Assembly (NCBI GenBank): GCA_009691765.1
Contig: SIAO01000010.1
Span: 1-64,000, forward strand
Source of the DNA: Planctomycetota bacterium
GTDB lineage: Bacteria > Planctomycetota > GCA-002687715
DNA: 64,000 bases
Direction: 5' to 3'
Below the pieces are notes generated by a model. The model was not told the origin of the DNA, made no database searches, and was given only the letters and a program-made list of their open reading frames with translations. The position numbers and the translations under genes are program-made. Positions 43,138 through 51,379 of the stretch are shown here, piece by piece; positions within the stretch are counted from its first letter, which is position 1; each line of letters starts with the position of its first letter.

Positions 43138-44763
43138 ATGCGTTATGTCGCCGTCCTGCTGTTCCTGCTGCTCCCACTCGTGGCCCAAGCCCCTGCCGAT
43201 GTCATTGAGGCCATTCGCAAGGAAGAGGTCCAAAACCCGCAGGTTCAGGTCATTCTCAAGGACCTCGTCGATGGCATTGGGCCGCGGCTCACCTCCTCGA
43301 CGCAGCTCACCCAAGCGTGTGAATGGGCGCGCGATAAGTTCAGGAGCTTCGGAATTGCCTCAGCGCGCACCGAGGAATGGGGCACGTTTCCGGTCGGCTT
43401 CGACCGCACGAGCATGTCCGGCCGCATCGTCTCGCCCGAAGAAATGGTTTTGCAATTCACCACGCCCTGCTGGACCCCCGGCACCAACGGAGCCGCGCGT
43501 GGGCGCGTTGTGGCCGCTCCTAGCAGCCTCGCCGATCTGGATGCCATGGGCGCCAAGCTCAAGGGCACCTGGCTGCTCGGCAGCGTGAAAGGCTTGCGCG
43601 GCAAGGAGCGCAGCGAAGCCTATACCCGCCTCGGCTTGCTGGGCAGCATCACTAGTGCCCCCGGAGATTTGGTCATCACCGATGGCAACCACAACATCAC
43701 TTGGGAAACACGACCCACAGACACGCGCGTCATCCTCATCGCTTCGCAATACAAAACCATCGCCAAGATGCTCGAAGAAGGCAAGGAAGTCGAAGCGGAG
43801 TTCAATCTCGATCAAAAGTTCGTCCAAGGGCCAATCAAGCTCTACAACGTGCTGGCGGAAATCCCGGGCACGGAAAAGCCGAATGAGCTGGTCATCGTCG
43901 GCGGCCACATCGACTCTTGGGACGGCGCGCGCGGCACCACTGACAACGGCACGGGCACCGCAACCACCATCGAAGCAGCACGCTTGCTGATGGCTGCGGG
44001 GGCAAAACCGCGCCGCACGATTCGTTTCATGTTGTGGAGTGGCGAAGAACAAGGCTTGCTCGGTTCGCGCGCCTACGCCCAAGCGCATCCTGAAGAGAAC
44101 GCGCGCATCTCGGCCGTGCTCGTACACGACGGCGGCACCAATTATGTCAGCGGCATCAGCGCCACCGCCGCCATGGAACCCATCTTCGCGAAGATCTTCG
44201 AACCCTTAAGTTCGATGCAAGGCGAGCTGAAGTTCAACGTGCGCCCCGTGAAGAGCTTGCCCATGGGCATTGGTTCCGATCACGACACCTATGTGCAAGC
44301 GGGCGTGCCCGGTTTCTTCTGGTCGCAGGCCGGGAAAGCCAACTACACGCGCACGCATCACACGCAACACGACACCTTCGACGCTGCGATTGCCGAGTAC
44401 CAGAGCCACACTTCAACGGTGGTGGCTATCGGCGCCTTGGCGGTCGCAAACTTGCCGGACATGCTGCCCCGCGACGGGCTGCGCTCTGCGACAGAAGTCA
44501 CGCGCGGTCCACGGCGCACGCTGGGCATTCAACTCGCCGAAGAAGGTGACAGCTTGGATGTGGCCGGAGTTGAAGCGGATGGCCCCGGCGCCAAGGCCGG
44601 ACTGAAAACCGGCGATGTCATCTTGAAGATCGGCGGCAAGGAAGTGAAGAACCGCTTCGATATGCGCCAAGCGCTGCGCGACGGCGGCACCACGCAAGCG
44701 GTTTCAGTGAAACGCGGCACACAGACATTGGAACTGAAGGTGTCGTTCGAAGTGGCGAAGTGA
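43138..44763 (+). CDS. Secreted M28-family aminopeptidase with C-terminal PDZ domain
   Basis: A 541-residue exported di-zinc peptidase. A signal peptide (VAVLLFLLLPLVAQA) is followed by a PA-like insert (about 120-200) and the M28 catalytic core. Zinc ligands are seen in GGHIDSWD (His257), TTDNGTG (Asp269), SGEEQGLLGS (Glu303/304), LVHDGG and the THHTQHDT histidine near residue 445. A PDZ domain (about 470-541, VEADGPGAKAGLKTGDVILKIGGKEV) closes the protein, as in several bacterial members. It should release N-terminal residues from peptides outside the cell. GGAGG lies before ATG 43138. Confidence 0.93.
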   Translation: MRYVAVLLFLLLPLVAQAPADVIEAIRKEEVQNPQVQVILKDLVDGIGPRLTSSTQLTQACEWARDKFRSFGIASARTEEWGTFPVGFDRTSMSGRIVSPEEMVLQFTTPCWTPGTNGAARGRVVAAPSSLADLDAMGAKLKGTWLLGSVKGLRGKERSEAYTRLGLLGSITSAPGDLVITDGNHNITWETRPTDTRVILIASQYKTIAKMLEEGKEVEAEFNLDQKFVQGPIKLYNVLAEIPGTEKPNELVIVGGHIDSWDGARGTTDNGTGTATTIEAARLLMAAGAKPRRTIRFMLWSGEEQGLLGSRAYAQAHPEENARISAVLVHDGGTNYVSGISATAAMEPIFAKIFEPLSSMQGELKFNVRPVKSLPMGIGSDHDTYVQAGVPGFFWSQAGKANYTRTHHTQHDTFDAAIAEYQSHTSTVVAIGALAVANLPDMLPRDGLRSATEVTRGPRRTLGIQLAEEGDSLDVAGVEADGPGAKAGLKTGDVILKIGGKEVKNRFDMRQALRDGGTTQAVSVKRGTQTLELKVSFEVAK

Positions 44764-44773
44764 CCCGCTGCCC

Positions 44774-45595
44774 TTAGGGCGCCGCTACCACGTAGGCAAT
44801 CCACGAAGGATCGTTGCTGCAACTGTCCTTCAAGGAGAACACACCATTGCCACGCGTGGTGCCGCGCTCGGTGCCTTCGAAGTAGCACTTCACTTCTTTG
44901 AAGCCGGCAGCGCGCAAGAGCTCAATGACTTCTGGCAATGTCCAGAAACGCCAACTGTATGTGAAGGCGTTGGTCATGTGCGTGCCGTCCGGAAACTCGA
45001 AGTGGATAGCGCACTCCACGTCGTGGTTCACAATGTCGAAGCTCTTGTGCTCCCACACATAGCGGTAGCCCGGCAACGATTTGCGCTCTACCAGCGGGTC
45101 CATGGACTCGGAGCCACCGTGCATGTCGATGTAGAAGAGCCCGTCTTTTTTCAGATTGCGTCGCGCTGCGCGGAAATAGGCCAGCAACGCTTCGCGGGTC
45201 TTGAACACCCAGAATGAGAAGTTGAAGGCTGCGTTCACATCCACGCGGGATGTCTTTGTGTGCAACACATCGCCGGGGATGAGTTTCACGCGCGCGGAAT
45301 CGTCGCCGAGCGGCGCGACGTTGTACTGCATCCCCCACGCCTGGACCTTTTCGTCTAAGTCCACGCCGATGGCGTTACGGTCGCGGTGGCTGGCCACCCA
45401 CGTGGCGCAGAAATGCGCAGTGCCGCAAAAATCCTCGCGCAGGCTCAAAGGCTTGCGCCCACGCAGTGAAGTGAAAGTGCGCGTGATGAAGTTCACATCC
45501 GCGTCCGGAGTCTGCACCGCACGTTGATAGAGCTTGTGGCGATCGGCGCTACGAGCACTGAGAGCAGGGCGGGCAATTTTCTTTTTCTTGGGCAC
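44774..45595 (-). CDS. Class I SAM-dependent methyltransferase
   Basis: A 273-residue cytosolic methyltransferase. The basic start (VPKKKKIARP) is followed by motif I, PLSLREDFCGTAHFCATW, with the acidic AIGVDLDEKV (motif II). NFSFWVFKTREALLAYF and a C-terminal TYSWRFWTLPEVIELLRAAGF complete the fold. Substrate unknown. GTG 45595 is preferred as start because a CCGGAGTC Shine-Dalgarno sequence sits about 8 bases upstream; GTG 45646 has none. Divergent from the MoxR gene. Confidence 0.75.
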   Translation of the reverse strand: MPKKKKIARPALSARSADRHKLYQRAVQTPDADVNFITRTFTSLRGRKPLSLREDFCGTAHFCATWVASHRDRNAIGVDLDEKVQAWGMQYNVAPLGDDSARVKLIPGDVLHTKTSRVDVNAAFNFSFWVFKTREALLAYFRAARRNLKKDGLFYIDMHGGSESMDPLVERKSLPGYRYVWEHKSFDIVNHDVECAIHFEFPDGTHMTNAFTYSWRFWTLPEVIELLRAAGFKEVKCYFEGTERGTTRGNGVFSLKDSCSNDPSWIAYVVAAP

Positions 45596-45632
45596 GTTGA
45601 AAGACTCCGGTTGGCGCTCCAAATAGCGAGGC

Positions 45633-45662
45633 TTCAGTGTGCTCACAAGCTGTGCCTATACT
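45633..45662 (+). promoter_or_regulatory. Candidate promoter of the moxR gene giving a leaderless mRNA
   Basis: TATACT (45657-45662) ends only six bases before the moxR ATG, and TTCAGT (45633-45638) lies 18 bases further upstream. A transcript starting at normal distance would begin at or next to the start codon, so no Shine-Dalgarno sequence would be included. None is visible before this ATG. Confidence 0.4.
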
Positions 45663-45668
45663 GCTGCC

Positions 45669-46589
45669 ATGCGCACACGCAGGATTGGATCTGTGGAATT
45701 GGTGTTGGCCGAGCCCGTGCCGTCGAAGACCGCATGGGTGGGCCGCGAAGACTTGATCGAGCAGGTGCTGGCCTGCTGGACGCTCGTGAATGATGCGGAT
45801 CGCGCGCTCTGCCCGCGCATCGTCGGGCGACCTGGCATGGGCAAGACCACGCTCGCTCAAGCAGCCGGGGCAGCCTTGGGCACGCCTGTGCACATTTTCC
45901 AATGCACCATGGACACACGCCCTGAGGATCTTTTGATCCTGCCCGTCATCGCAGACTCTGGGCGCATCACCTATCACGCCTCCGCACTGGTCACGGCGCT
46001 GCTCGACGGCGGCACCGTGATCTTGGATGAAGCCAACCGCATGAGTGAGAAGTCGTGGGCCAGTCTCGCGCCACTCTTGGACGCGCGGCGCTATGTGGAA
46101 AGCAGCATCGCTGGTGTGCGCATTGACGCGCATCCAGATTTCCGCGCTTGCGTCACCATGAACGAAGACAGCTCCACCTATGAAGTGCCCGAGTACATCC
46201 TCTCGCGCTTGCAGCCCATGATCGAAGTGGATTTCCCCACGCGTGATGAAGAACTGGCCATCTTGCGTTGGAATGTTGACTTCGCGCCCGATGCCTTGCT
46301 CACCATGACCGCAGACTTTTTGAGCGGCGCACACAAACATCACTTGGGCTACACCACGCGCGACGGCATCAACATCATGCGCTACGCCTTGAAGCTGCAA
46401 CACCGCGGCGTGATGGCCGACACTACACAAGTGTTCGTCTTCGCCATGGAAGCGGTGCTCGGCACCGGAGCCGGCGATTTCGCAGCGCGCGCGCCTGTTG
46501 CGGGCAGCGACGATCCTGACGCGGACGACGATGAAGCCGATGATCTGTTCGACTCGGAGGCTGACGACACCTCCGACGACAAGGGCTGA
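45669..46589 (+). CDS. MoxR-type AAA+ ATPase
   Basis: A 306-residue AAA+ ATPase. The Walker A site is RIVGRPGMGKTTLAQAA, Walker B is GGTVILDEANRM, and a sensor region reads FRACVTMNEDSS; IEVDFPTRDEEL follows in the lid. MoxR proteins act as chaperones that insert metals or assemble complexes, usually with a von Willebrand A partner. The last 35 residues are an acidic tail (DDPDADDDEADDLFDSEADD). It is immediately followed by a TraB-like gene (one-base gap), so the two form a pair; no VWA protein is present. Confidence 0.85.
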   Translation: MRTRRIGSVELVLAEPVPSKTAWVGREDLIEQVLACWTLVNDADRALCPRIVGRPGMGKTTLAQAAGAALGTPVHIFQCTMDTRPEDLLILPVIADSGRITYHASALVTALLDGGTVILDEANRMSEKSWASLAPLLDARRYVESSIAGVRIDAHPDFRACVTMNEDSSTYEVPEYILSRLQPMIEVDFPTRDEELAILRWNVDFAPDALLTMTADFLSGAHKHHLGYTTRDGINIMRYALKLQHRGVMADTTQVFVFAMEAVLGTGAGDFAARAPVAGSDDPDADDDEADDLFDSEADDTSDDKG

Positions 46590-46590
46590 C

Positions 46591-48417
46591 GTGGCGCAGT
46601 TGCGGCATGGCGATATCACAGCGCTCCCCGTGGTTCACGGGCGGCTCGCTTGCGCCTTGGAAGCCCGCCGCCTTCTGCAAAGCGCTTCTTGGACCGACTT
46701 GGTGGTGGAGCTTCCACCATCACTCCAAAGCACTATGGAGAGCGGACTTGAATTGCTGCCGCGCATCTCCGCGTTGGTCTATCGCCACGACGCCGATTTC
46801 GATGGACACAACGCCGCGCGCTGGTATGTGCCCGTGGATCCGTGCGATGCCATGGTCGAAGCATTGCGTTTAGCCACCAATATGAACTTGAGCGTGCACT
46901 ACGCCGATCGCGAAGTGCGCGACTTCGTGCCCAAGCCCACAATTCTCCCGGATGCTGCGGCGTTGCAGACCCTCGGTGCTGAGGCGTGGTGGCATTCACT
47001 GCAACCCTTGCTCGCCAAGCACCCGCGCGACGAACAAGATGCGCAGCGCGAGCAGCACATGGCCGCCGTGTTGCAACGCGTTCAACGCGAGCGCGGCGCG
47101 TCGGCGCGAATCTTGTTCCTCTGCGGCCTCGCCCACTGGGGCCCCATTCGTACGCTCTTGCAATCCGCCAATGTGCTGTGCGAAGACCCAGGCGAAGTGC
47201 CCGAACGCGTCGAGCTGCACACTCTCGCGCGTTTCTCGCTGCCTCAAGCCATGGCCGAACTGCCTTGGATGGCCGCGCGCTGGGAGCGCCACCGCCGCCG
47301 CACCCCAACAGCGAACTTCGAACTCGCAGCGCAGATCCCACACTTGTTGCTTGCGGCTCGCGACGCCTTTGAACGCAAACACGGCGACACTTTGGAACGC
47401 CCAACACCCGCGCGCTTGGCGACGCTCGTTGATTTCGCACGCAAATTGACAGTGCGTTCTGGACGCTTGTTGCCGGATGCGTGGACGTTGGGTGTGGCCG
47501 CTCGCGGTTGCGTGGGGAACGACTATGCGTTGGCGTTGTTAGAGACCGCGGAGCAGTACACCGCGAACCCCGCTGATGGGTTGCGACTCCACAAAGATCA
47601 CGCGGTCGTTGAAGGCACCAGTGTGCGCATGTGGCCGCGCACTCCCGGTGAAGCGCGGGAAATGAAACCTCTGCGACTCCGCCGAGAACCACCACCAGAG
47701 TTGCGCCAACGTTGGCGCCGCGCATGGGACCCAACGCGCGCGTGCTCGTGGCTGCCTGAAGACGCAACCATCGAAGCGTTCCGTCGACACGTGTGCGGCA
47801 ATGCCCTCGCACTCGCCGGTCTCGATCGCCGCCGCACCGAACCCTTCAGCGCGTCGCTCCTCGATGGCTTGGATCTGCGCGCCACACTGCGCGACCCGCT
47901 CTTGCGCCTGCATGTGCGTGAAGACCCGCGCGTGCCCGGTGGCGTCGGCGCCTTTGTGCTCATCTTTGAAGATGACCCGCAAGGCGACCGCTTCCCTTAC
48001 CGCAGCACTTGGTACGCCGAAAAGCCCTGGGAATCCACGCTCGCGTTCTACGCCACGAACCCGCTCGCGACGCCCGTGGGCCCGGGCGTTGCGCTATCTC
48101 ATTACGGCGGCGCAATGTTCCTCTATCCGCCTCTACCCATTCCCGACATCTGGGACGACTTGCGCTTCGAGCAATCACGCACCAGTGCCGAGCGCCTGTT
48201 GCGCGCCGCGGTCTATTGGTCCCAAGACAAGTTCGTGGTGCATGTGAGCGAACAACCCCCATCACGCCGCATCGAAGCCGAAGCCGCGCGCCTCGGCAAA
48301 CACATTGTGCACTTGCCACTCACGGCATTCCCCACAACTCAACTACAGCGCCTGCGCCGCATGCACATTCTCAACGGCAACACGGTGCGTTCGTGGGCCG
48401 GCCGCTGGATCCGTTGA
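46591..48417 (+). CDS. TraB/EreA-like large protein partnered with MoxR
   Basis: A 608-residue protein starting at GTG 46591, one base after the moxR stop. The N-terminal 170 residues (WTDLVVELPPSLQSTMESGLELLP, then YVPVDPCDAMVEALRLATNMNL) resemble the TraB/PrgY and DUF5682-like proteins encoded with MoxR in other bacteria. The protein also has ILFLCGLAHWGPI, where TraB-type enzymes carry a conserved G-x-x-H. No signal peptide is seen. The C-terminal half is basic and without recognised motif. A MoxR-dependent activation of this protein is a reasonable but untested inference. Confidence 0.6.
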   Translation: MAQLRHGDITALPVVHGRLACALEARRLLQSASWTDLVVELPPSLQSTMESGLELLPRISALVYRHDADFDGHNAARWYVPVDPCDAMVEALRLATNMNLSVHYADREVRDFVPKPTILPDAAALQTLGAEAWWHSLQPLLAKHPRDEQDAQREQHMAAVLQRVQRERGASARILFLCGLAHWGPIRTLLQSANVLCEDPGEVPERVELHTLARFSLPQAMAELPWMAARWERHRRRTPTANFELAAQIPHLLLAARDAFERKHGDTLERPTPARLATLVDFARKLTVRSGRLLPDAWTLGVAARGCVGNDYALALLETAEQYTANPADGLRLHKDHAVVEGTSVRMWPRTPGEAREMKPLRLRREPPPELRQRWRRAWDPTRACSWLPEDATIEAFRRHVCGNALALAGLDRRRTEPFSASLLDGLDLRATLRDPLLRLHVREDPRVPGGVGAFVLIFEDDPQGDRFPYRSTWYAEKPWESTLAFYATNPLATPVGPGVALSHYGGAMFLYPPLPIPDIWDDLRFEQSRTSAERLLRAAVYWSQDKFVVHVSEQPPSRRIEAEAARLGKHIVHLPLTAFPTTQLQRLRRMHILNGNTVRSWAGRWIR

Positions 48418-48432
48418 GCCTTTCGCATGCAC

Positions 48433-48496
48433 GGTGGTTCGCGCGGGTTCCGCATGTCCTGAAGGGATTCCGCATTTCAGCTCGGATGCCTCGAAC
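48433..48496 (-). repeat. Dispersed intergenic repeat, copy B
   Basis: Inverted copy of the repeat at 42280-42346. Read on the minus strand it contains CTGAA...TTCAG arms around ATGCGGAATCCC and a second ATGCGGAA, then CCCGCGCG. It lies in the 148-base gap between two convergent genes. The two flanking sequences are unrelated outside about 65 bases. Confidence 0.75.
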
Positions 48497-48565
48497 GAAA
48501 TGCTCCACCCCCACAGGACCATGCTCCACCTGCGCTCACTTTTGCCTTGGCGAACCAAGCGCCAA

Positions 48566-51295
48566 TCACCACACGCGAAACAACGCGCCGTTCGAGTTGG
48601 GGAACTCAATCTCGCTGAAGCCGGAAGGGACGCCAGCCACAGCCAACTGGAAGGGCGCCAGCAATGGCGAGGTCGTGGTTTGCAAACCGAGTCCAGCGAA
48701 GTTGGACCACAACAATGGGAAACCGATGCCTGCGCCGCCACCGGGAGAAATGCCCACGAGGGAATGGTTGGAAGTGCTGCGCCACACGCGCGGCGGTGTG
48801 TACTCGCCAATGCTCAGGCTGCCCCCGGGCTGGAAAGCCACATGCACCGTGGCTGGTGAGAACAGTGGCGGCATACCACCACTGGCCGTGCCGGGCACTT
48901 CATCCCAGCGCACGATGACGGCTCCCCCAACCGTCGTGATGGTCACTTGCCCGCTCACTTGCGGGCCCATGTTTGACCAGAGTGCTGCAATGCGCGGGGC
49001 ACCGCTCATCAACTCCGTGGCCGTGGGCGTGAAGTCGGTATCGCCCGCACTGAAAGTGATATTGCCGTTGGCGTTCACCCAGAACTGCGTGTAGCTCGTG
49101 CCGTAGAACGGCACCGTTTGCGGGCCACAGTGCAACGCGCCGCCCGGCTGCACCACCACAAAGGAATCGTCCGCGACTGGGCCTTGCTGCACCGCGCCGC
49201 TGCCGGTGTTGACGACATGTATGCCGATGGGTTGCGAGGCCTCGAAACCGCCCGGCGCCGTGGGAACCACAAGCAAGGCTTGCAGACTCAAGTTGGTGAC
49301 ATTGCTCAACACGAGACCTGTTCCCGAAGGAATGTTCGGCAGTGGTGTGTTGAAGCCGAGACCAAAGAAGCTGGCAAACGTCGGTGCGGTGATGTCCAAG
49401 TTCAGCACCAGCGTGCTGAGCGGCGAAGCGAATTGCAGCGCTTCCTGTGGACGCATGGTGTCGTTGTTGGCTGTCAGAAGCACGTCGCCGACGGCACCTG
49501 TGATTTGTGAAAACAGCGCAAGCGCCACGGTGGAACCAACTGGGCGATAAATGTCCACGGGCTGGAACCCGGTGCCGACGAGGTTGTCGATCCTGAAGAA
49601 GATCGTGCTGCCTTGCGTTTGAAACTGCGCCTGCGACGTAGGCGATGCAAGGGCACTGGTGTAGGTCAAGCCCACTTCAACGGCGCTCAACGCGCGTGAG
49701 TACAGCCTGAACTCATCCATCACCACATTGCTCGCTGCTGGGATCCCCGTGCTGCTGCCCACGTGCAACGGCGAGCTGGCGGTGAAGTTGTGAGACGCAG
49801 CACTCACTTGCGCGTACAGCGTTCCGTTGCGATAACCGCGGATCACATTCAGTGCATCACGCGTGAAACTGAGCACGACGCCATCGTCGATGAACGGGCT
49901 TGGGACATCCACAATGCAGGTGCTTGCACCAACAGTCAGCACAACCTTTGGCGGCGCGCCAGCAATTGTTGCCGGAACCAACACAATGCTCACCGGCAAT
50001 CCCGAAGCCCCCATGAGTCCGCCTGAGAGTTGCGTGAGCGACGCCGCGCCACTGCGCTTCAACCAGAAGCTGACGGAATAGCCACTCGCACCGAGATTGG
50101 GCGCCCAGCCTGTATTCACGAACGCGCTTGTGCCATTGCACTTCAGACCCTTGTGGAACTGTCCGGCGCTTGTGCCGAGCGAATGCCCATTCACCGGAGC
50201 AGTCACACTGCCCGCCGGTGTTGAAGCCGCATTGAAGGTGACGGTTCCAGCAAGTTCGTTGAACTCGTAGTAGATGCGTTCGGGTATGGCGCCGCCAGCG
50301 GGGCGATACCAGCGCTCCGTGAGGAACGTGATGTCGGTTGGCCCGGTGTCCAGCGAGCCGACCGTCACCCAACCGCGCTCAAGAGCCAGCGCACCTTCGG
50401 GCACAGCGCCACCGCACAAATAAAGGTTCTTGGAGGTCACGCCCGTGAGTTGGCTCATCGTGCCCCGGCGCGGCCACACGCGGTCGATGTTTTGGTTAGC
50501 ACTCAATCGCACGCCAAGAGCTGTATCCACGGGGTTGTCCTCGCCGCCGCTGTCGTTGTCGACAACACGCGATGCCGAAGAACCAACTTTGGTGCCTGAA
50601 GTGGCCCACCGCACGAGGATCTGCGACACGGCCCGCGCATCGCTGCATGTGAGCTGAATGGTGCCGATTTCGGATTCGTAACCGCCGATGTCGCAATTGA
50701 ACCCAATCGTTGGGCTCGTCGAAGGCAACGCGCCGATCAGCGAGTAGCCGCAACCATAGGGCTGAAAACCCAGATCGTTAGAAATGAGAATGTCCGTGAT
50801 CGACAGCGGCGCACCGAACGCGTCCATGAGCGTAATGGTGATTTGGTTCGCAGGCACACCGAGTGTGTTGGTAGCGCGGAAGCGCACGACAGTGTGCGAC
50901 GCCACGGAGTTCTGCATCCACGCGGCCTGCACGACATCCAACACGCCGCTCGGTCCGGCCGTGCCCGTGAAACGCATGTACTGCGCGAGAGTGGCGGGCA
51001 AACGCCCATCCTGCAACACATTGCCACCCGTGAGATACACCGTGTCAGTGGTCGGGAATGTCGTAGTAGCCAACGGAGCCGCTGTGCCGCCGACCACGGG
51101 CAAAGCGCCGGAATTGTAAATCACGGGCTGGGGCGCTGCGCTGGCGACGGGCAAGGCGAAACGCAAACTCAGCCCATTACGGCTGACTCCTGTGCGATTC
51201 ACAAAAGACATGTCCTCGCTGGTTTGCGCGAGCGCAGGCACCGCTGCGAGAAGCAGCAGGGCGAGTGCAAGAGCTGTACAGACGCTGGGCCTCAT
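48566..51295 (-). CDS. Large secreted LamG/nidogen-like surface protein
   Basis: A 909-residue exported protein. The signal peptide is ALALALLLLAAVPALAQ. A beta-rich N-terminal region (about 30-330) is followed by a LamG/concanavalin-like domain at about 360-530 (YYEFNELAGTVTFN, GYSVSFWLKRS, NVVMDEFRLYSRALS). A C-terminal part contains a nidogen-like motif FWVNANGNITFSAGDTDF. It probably binds carbohydrate or matrix at the cell surface. The kinase gene stops 84 bases upstream on the same strand, so the two may be co-transcribed. Confidence 0.8.
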   Translation of the reverse strand: MRPSVCTALALALLLLAAVPALAQTSEDMSFVNRTGVSRNGLSLRFALPVASAAPQPVIYNSGALPVVGGTAAPLATTTFPTTDTVYLTGGNVLQDGRLPATLAQYMRFTGTAGPSGVLDVVQAAWMQNSVASHTVVRFRATNTLGVPANQITITLMDAFGAPLSITDILISNDLGFQPYGCGYSLIGALPSTSPTIGFNCDIGGYESEIGTIQLTCSDARAVSQILVRWATSGTKVGSSASRVVDNDSGGEDNPVDTALGVRLSANQNIDRVWPRRGTMSQLTGVTSKNLYLCGGAVPEGALALERGWVTVGSLDTGPTDITFLTERWYRPAGGAIPERIYYEFNELAGTVTFNAASTPAGSVTAPVNGHSLGTSAGQFHKGLKCNGTSAFVNTGWAPNLGASGYSVSFWLKRSGAASLTQLSGGLMGASGLPVSIVLVPATIAGAPPKVVLTVGASTCIVDVPSPFIDDGVVLSFTRDALNVIRGYRNGTLYAQVSAASHNFTASSPLHVGSSTGIPAASNVVMDEFRLYSRALSAVEVGLTYTSALASPTSQAQFQTQGSTIFFRIDNLVGTGFQPVDIYRPVGSTVALALFSQITGAVGDVLLTANNDTMRPQEALQFASPLSTLVLNLDITAPTFASFFGLGFNTPLPNIPSGTGLVLSNVTNLSLQALLVVPTAPGGFEASQPIGIHVVNTGSGAVQQGPVADDSFVVVQPGGALHCGPQTVPFYGTSYTQFWVNANGNITFSAGDTDFTPTATELMSGAPRIAALWSNMGPQVSGQVTITTVGGAVIVRWDEVPGTASGGMPPLFSPATVHVAFQPGGSLSIGEYTPPRVWRSTSNHSLVGISPGGGAGIGFPLLWSNFAGLGLQTTTSPLLAPFQLAVAGVPSGFSEIEFPNSNGALFRVW

Positions 51296-51379
51296 GACTT
51301 GCGGGACTCCGGTTTGGAAGAACGGGGACACATTGCGACGCGAGTGAGCGTATCGCCAACGGGCAGTGCATACCAAGAC

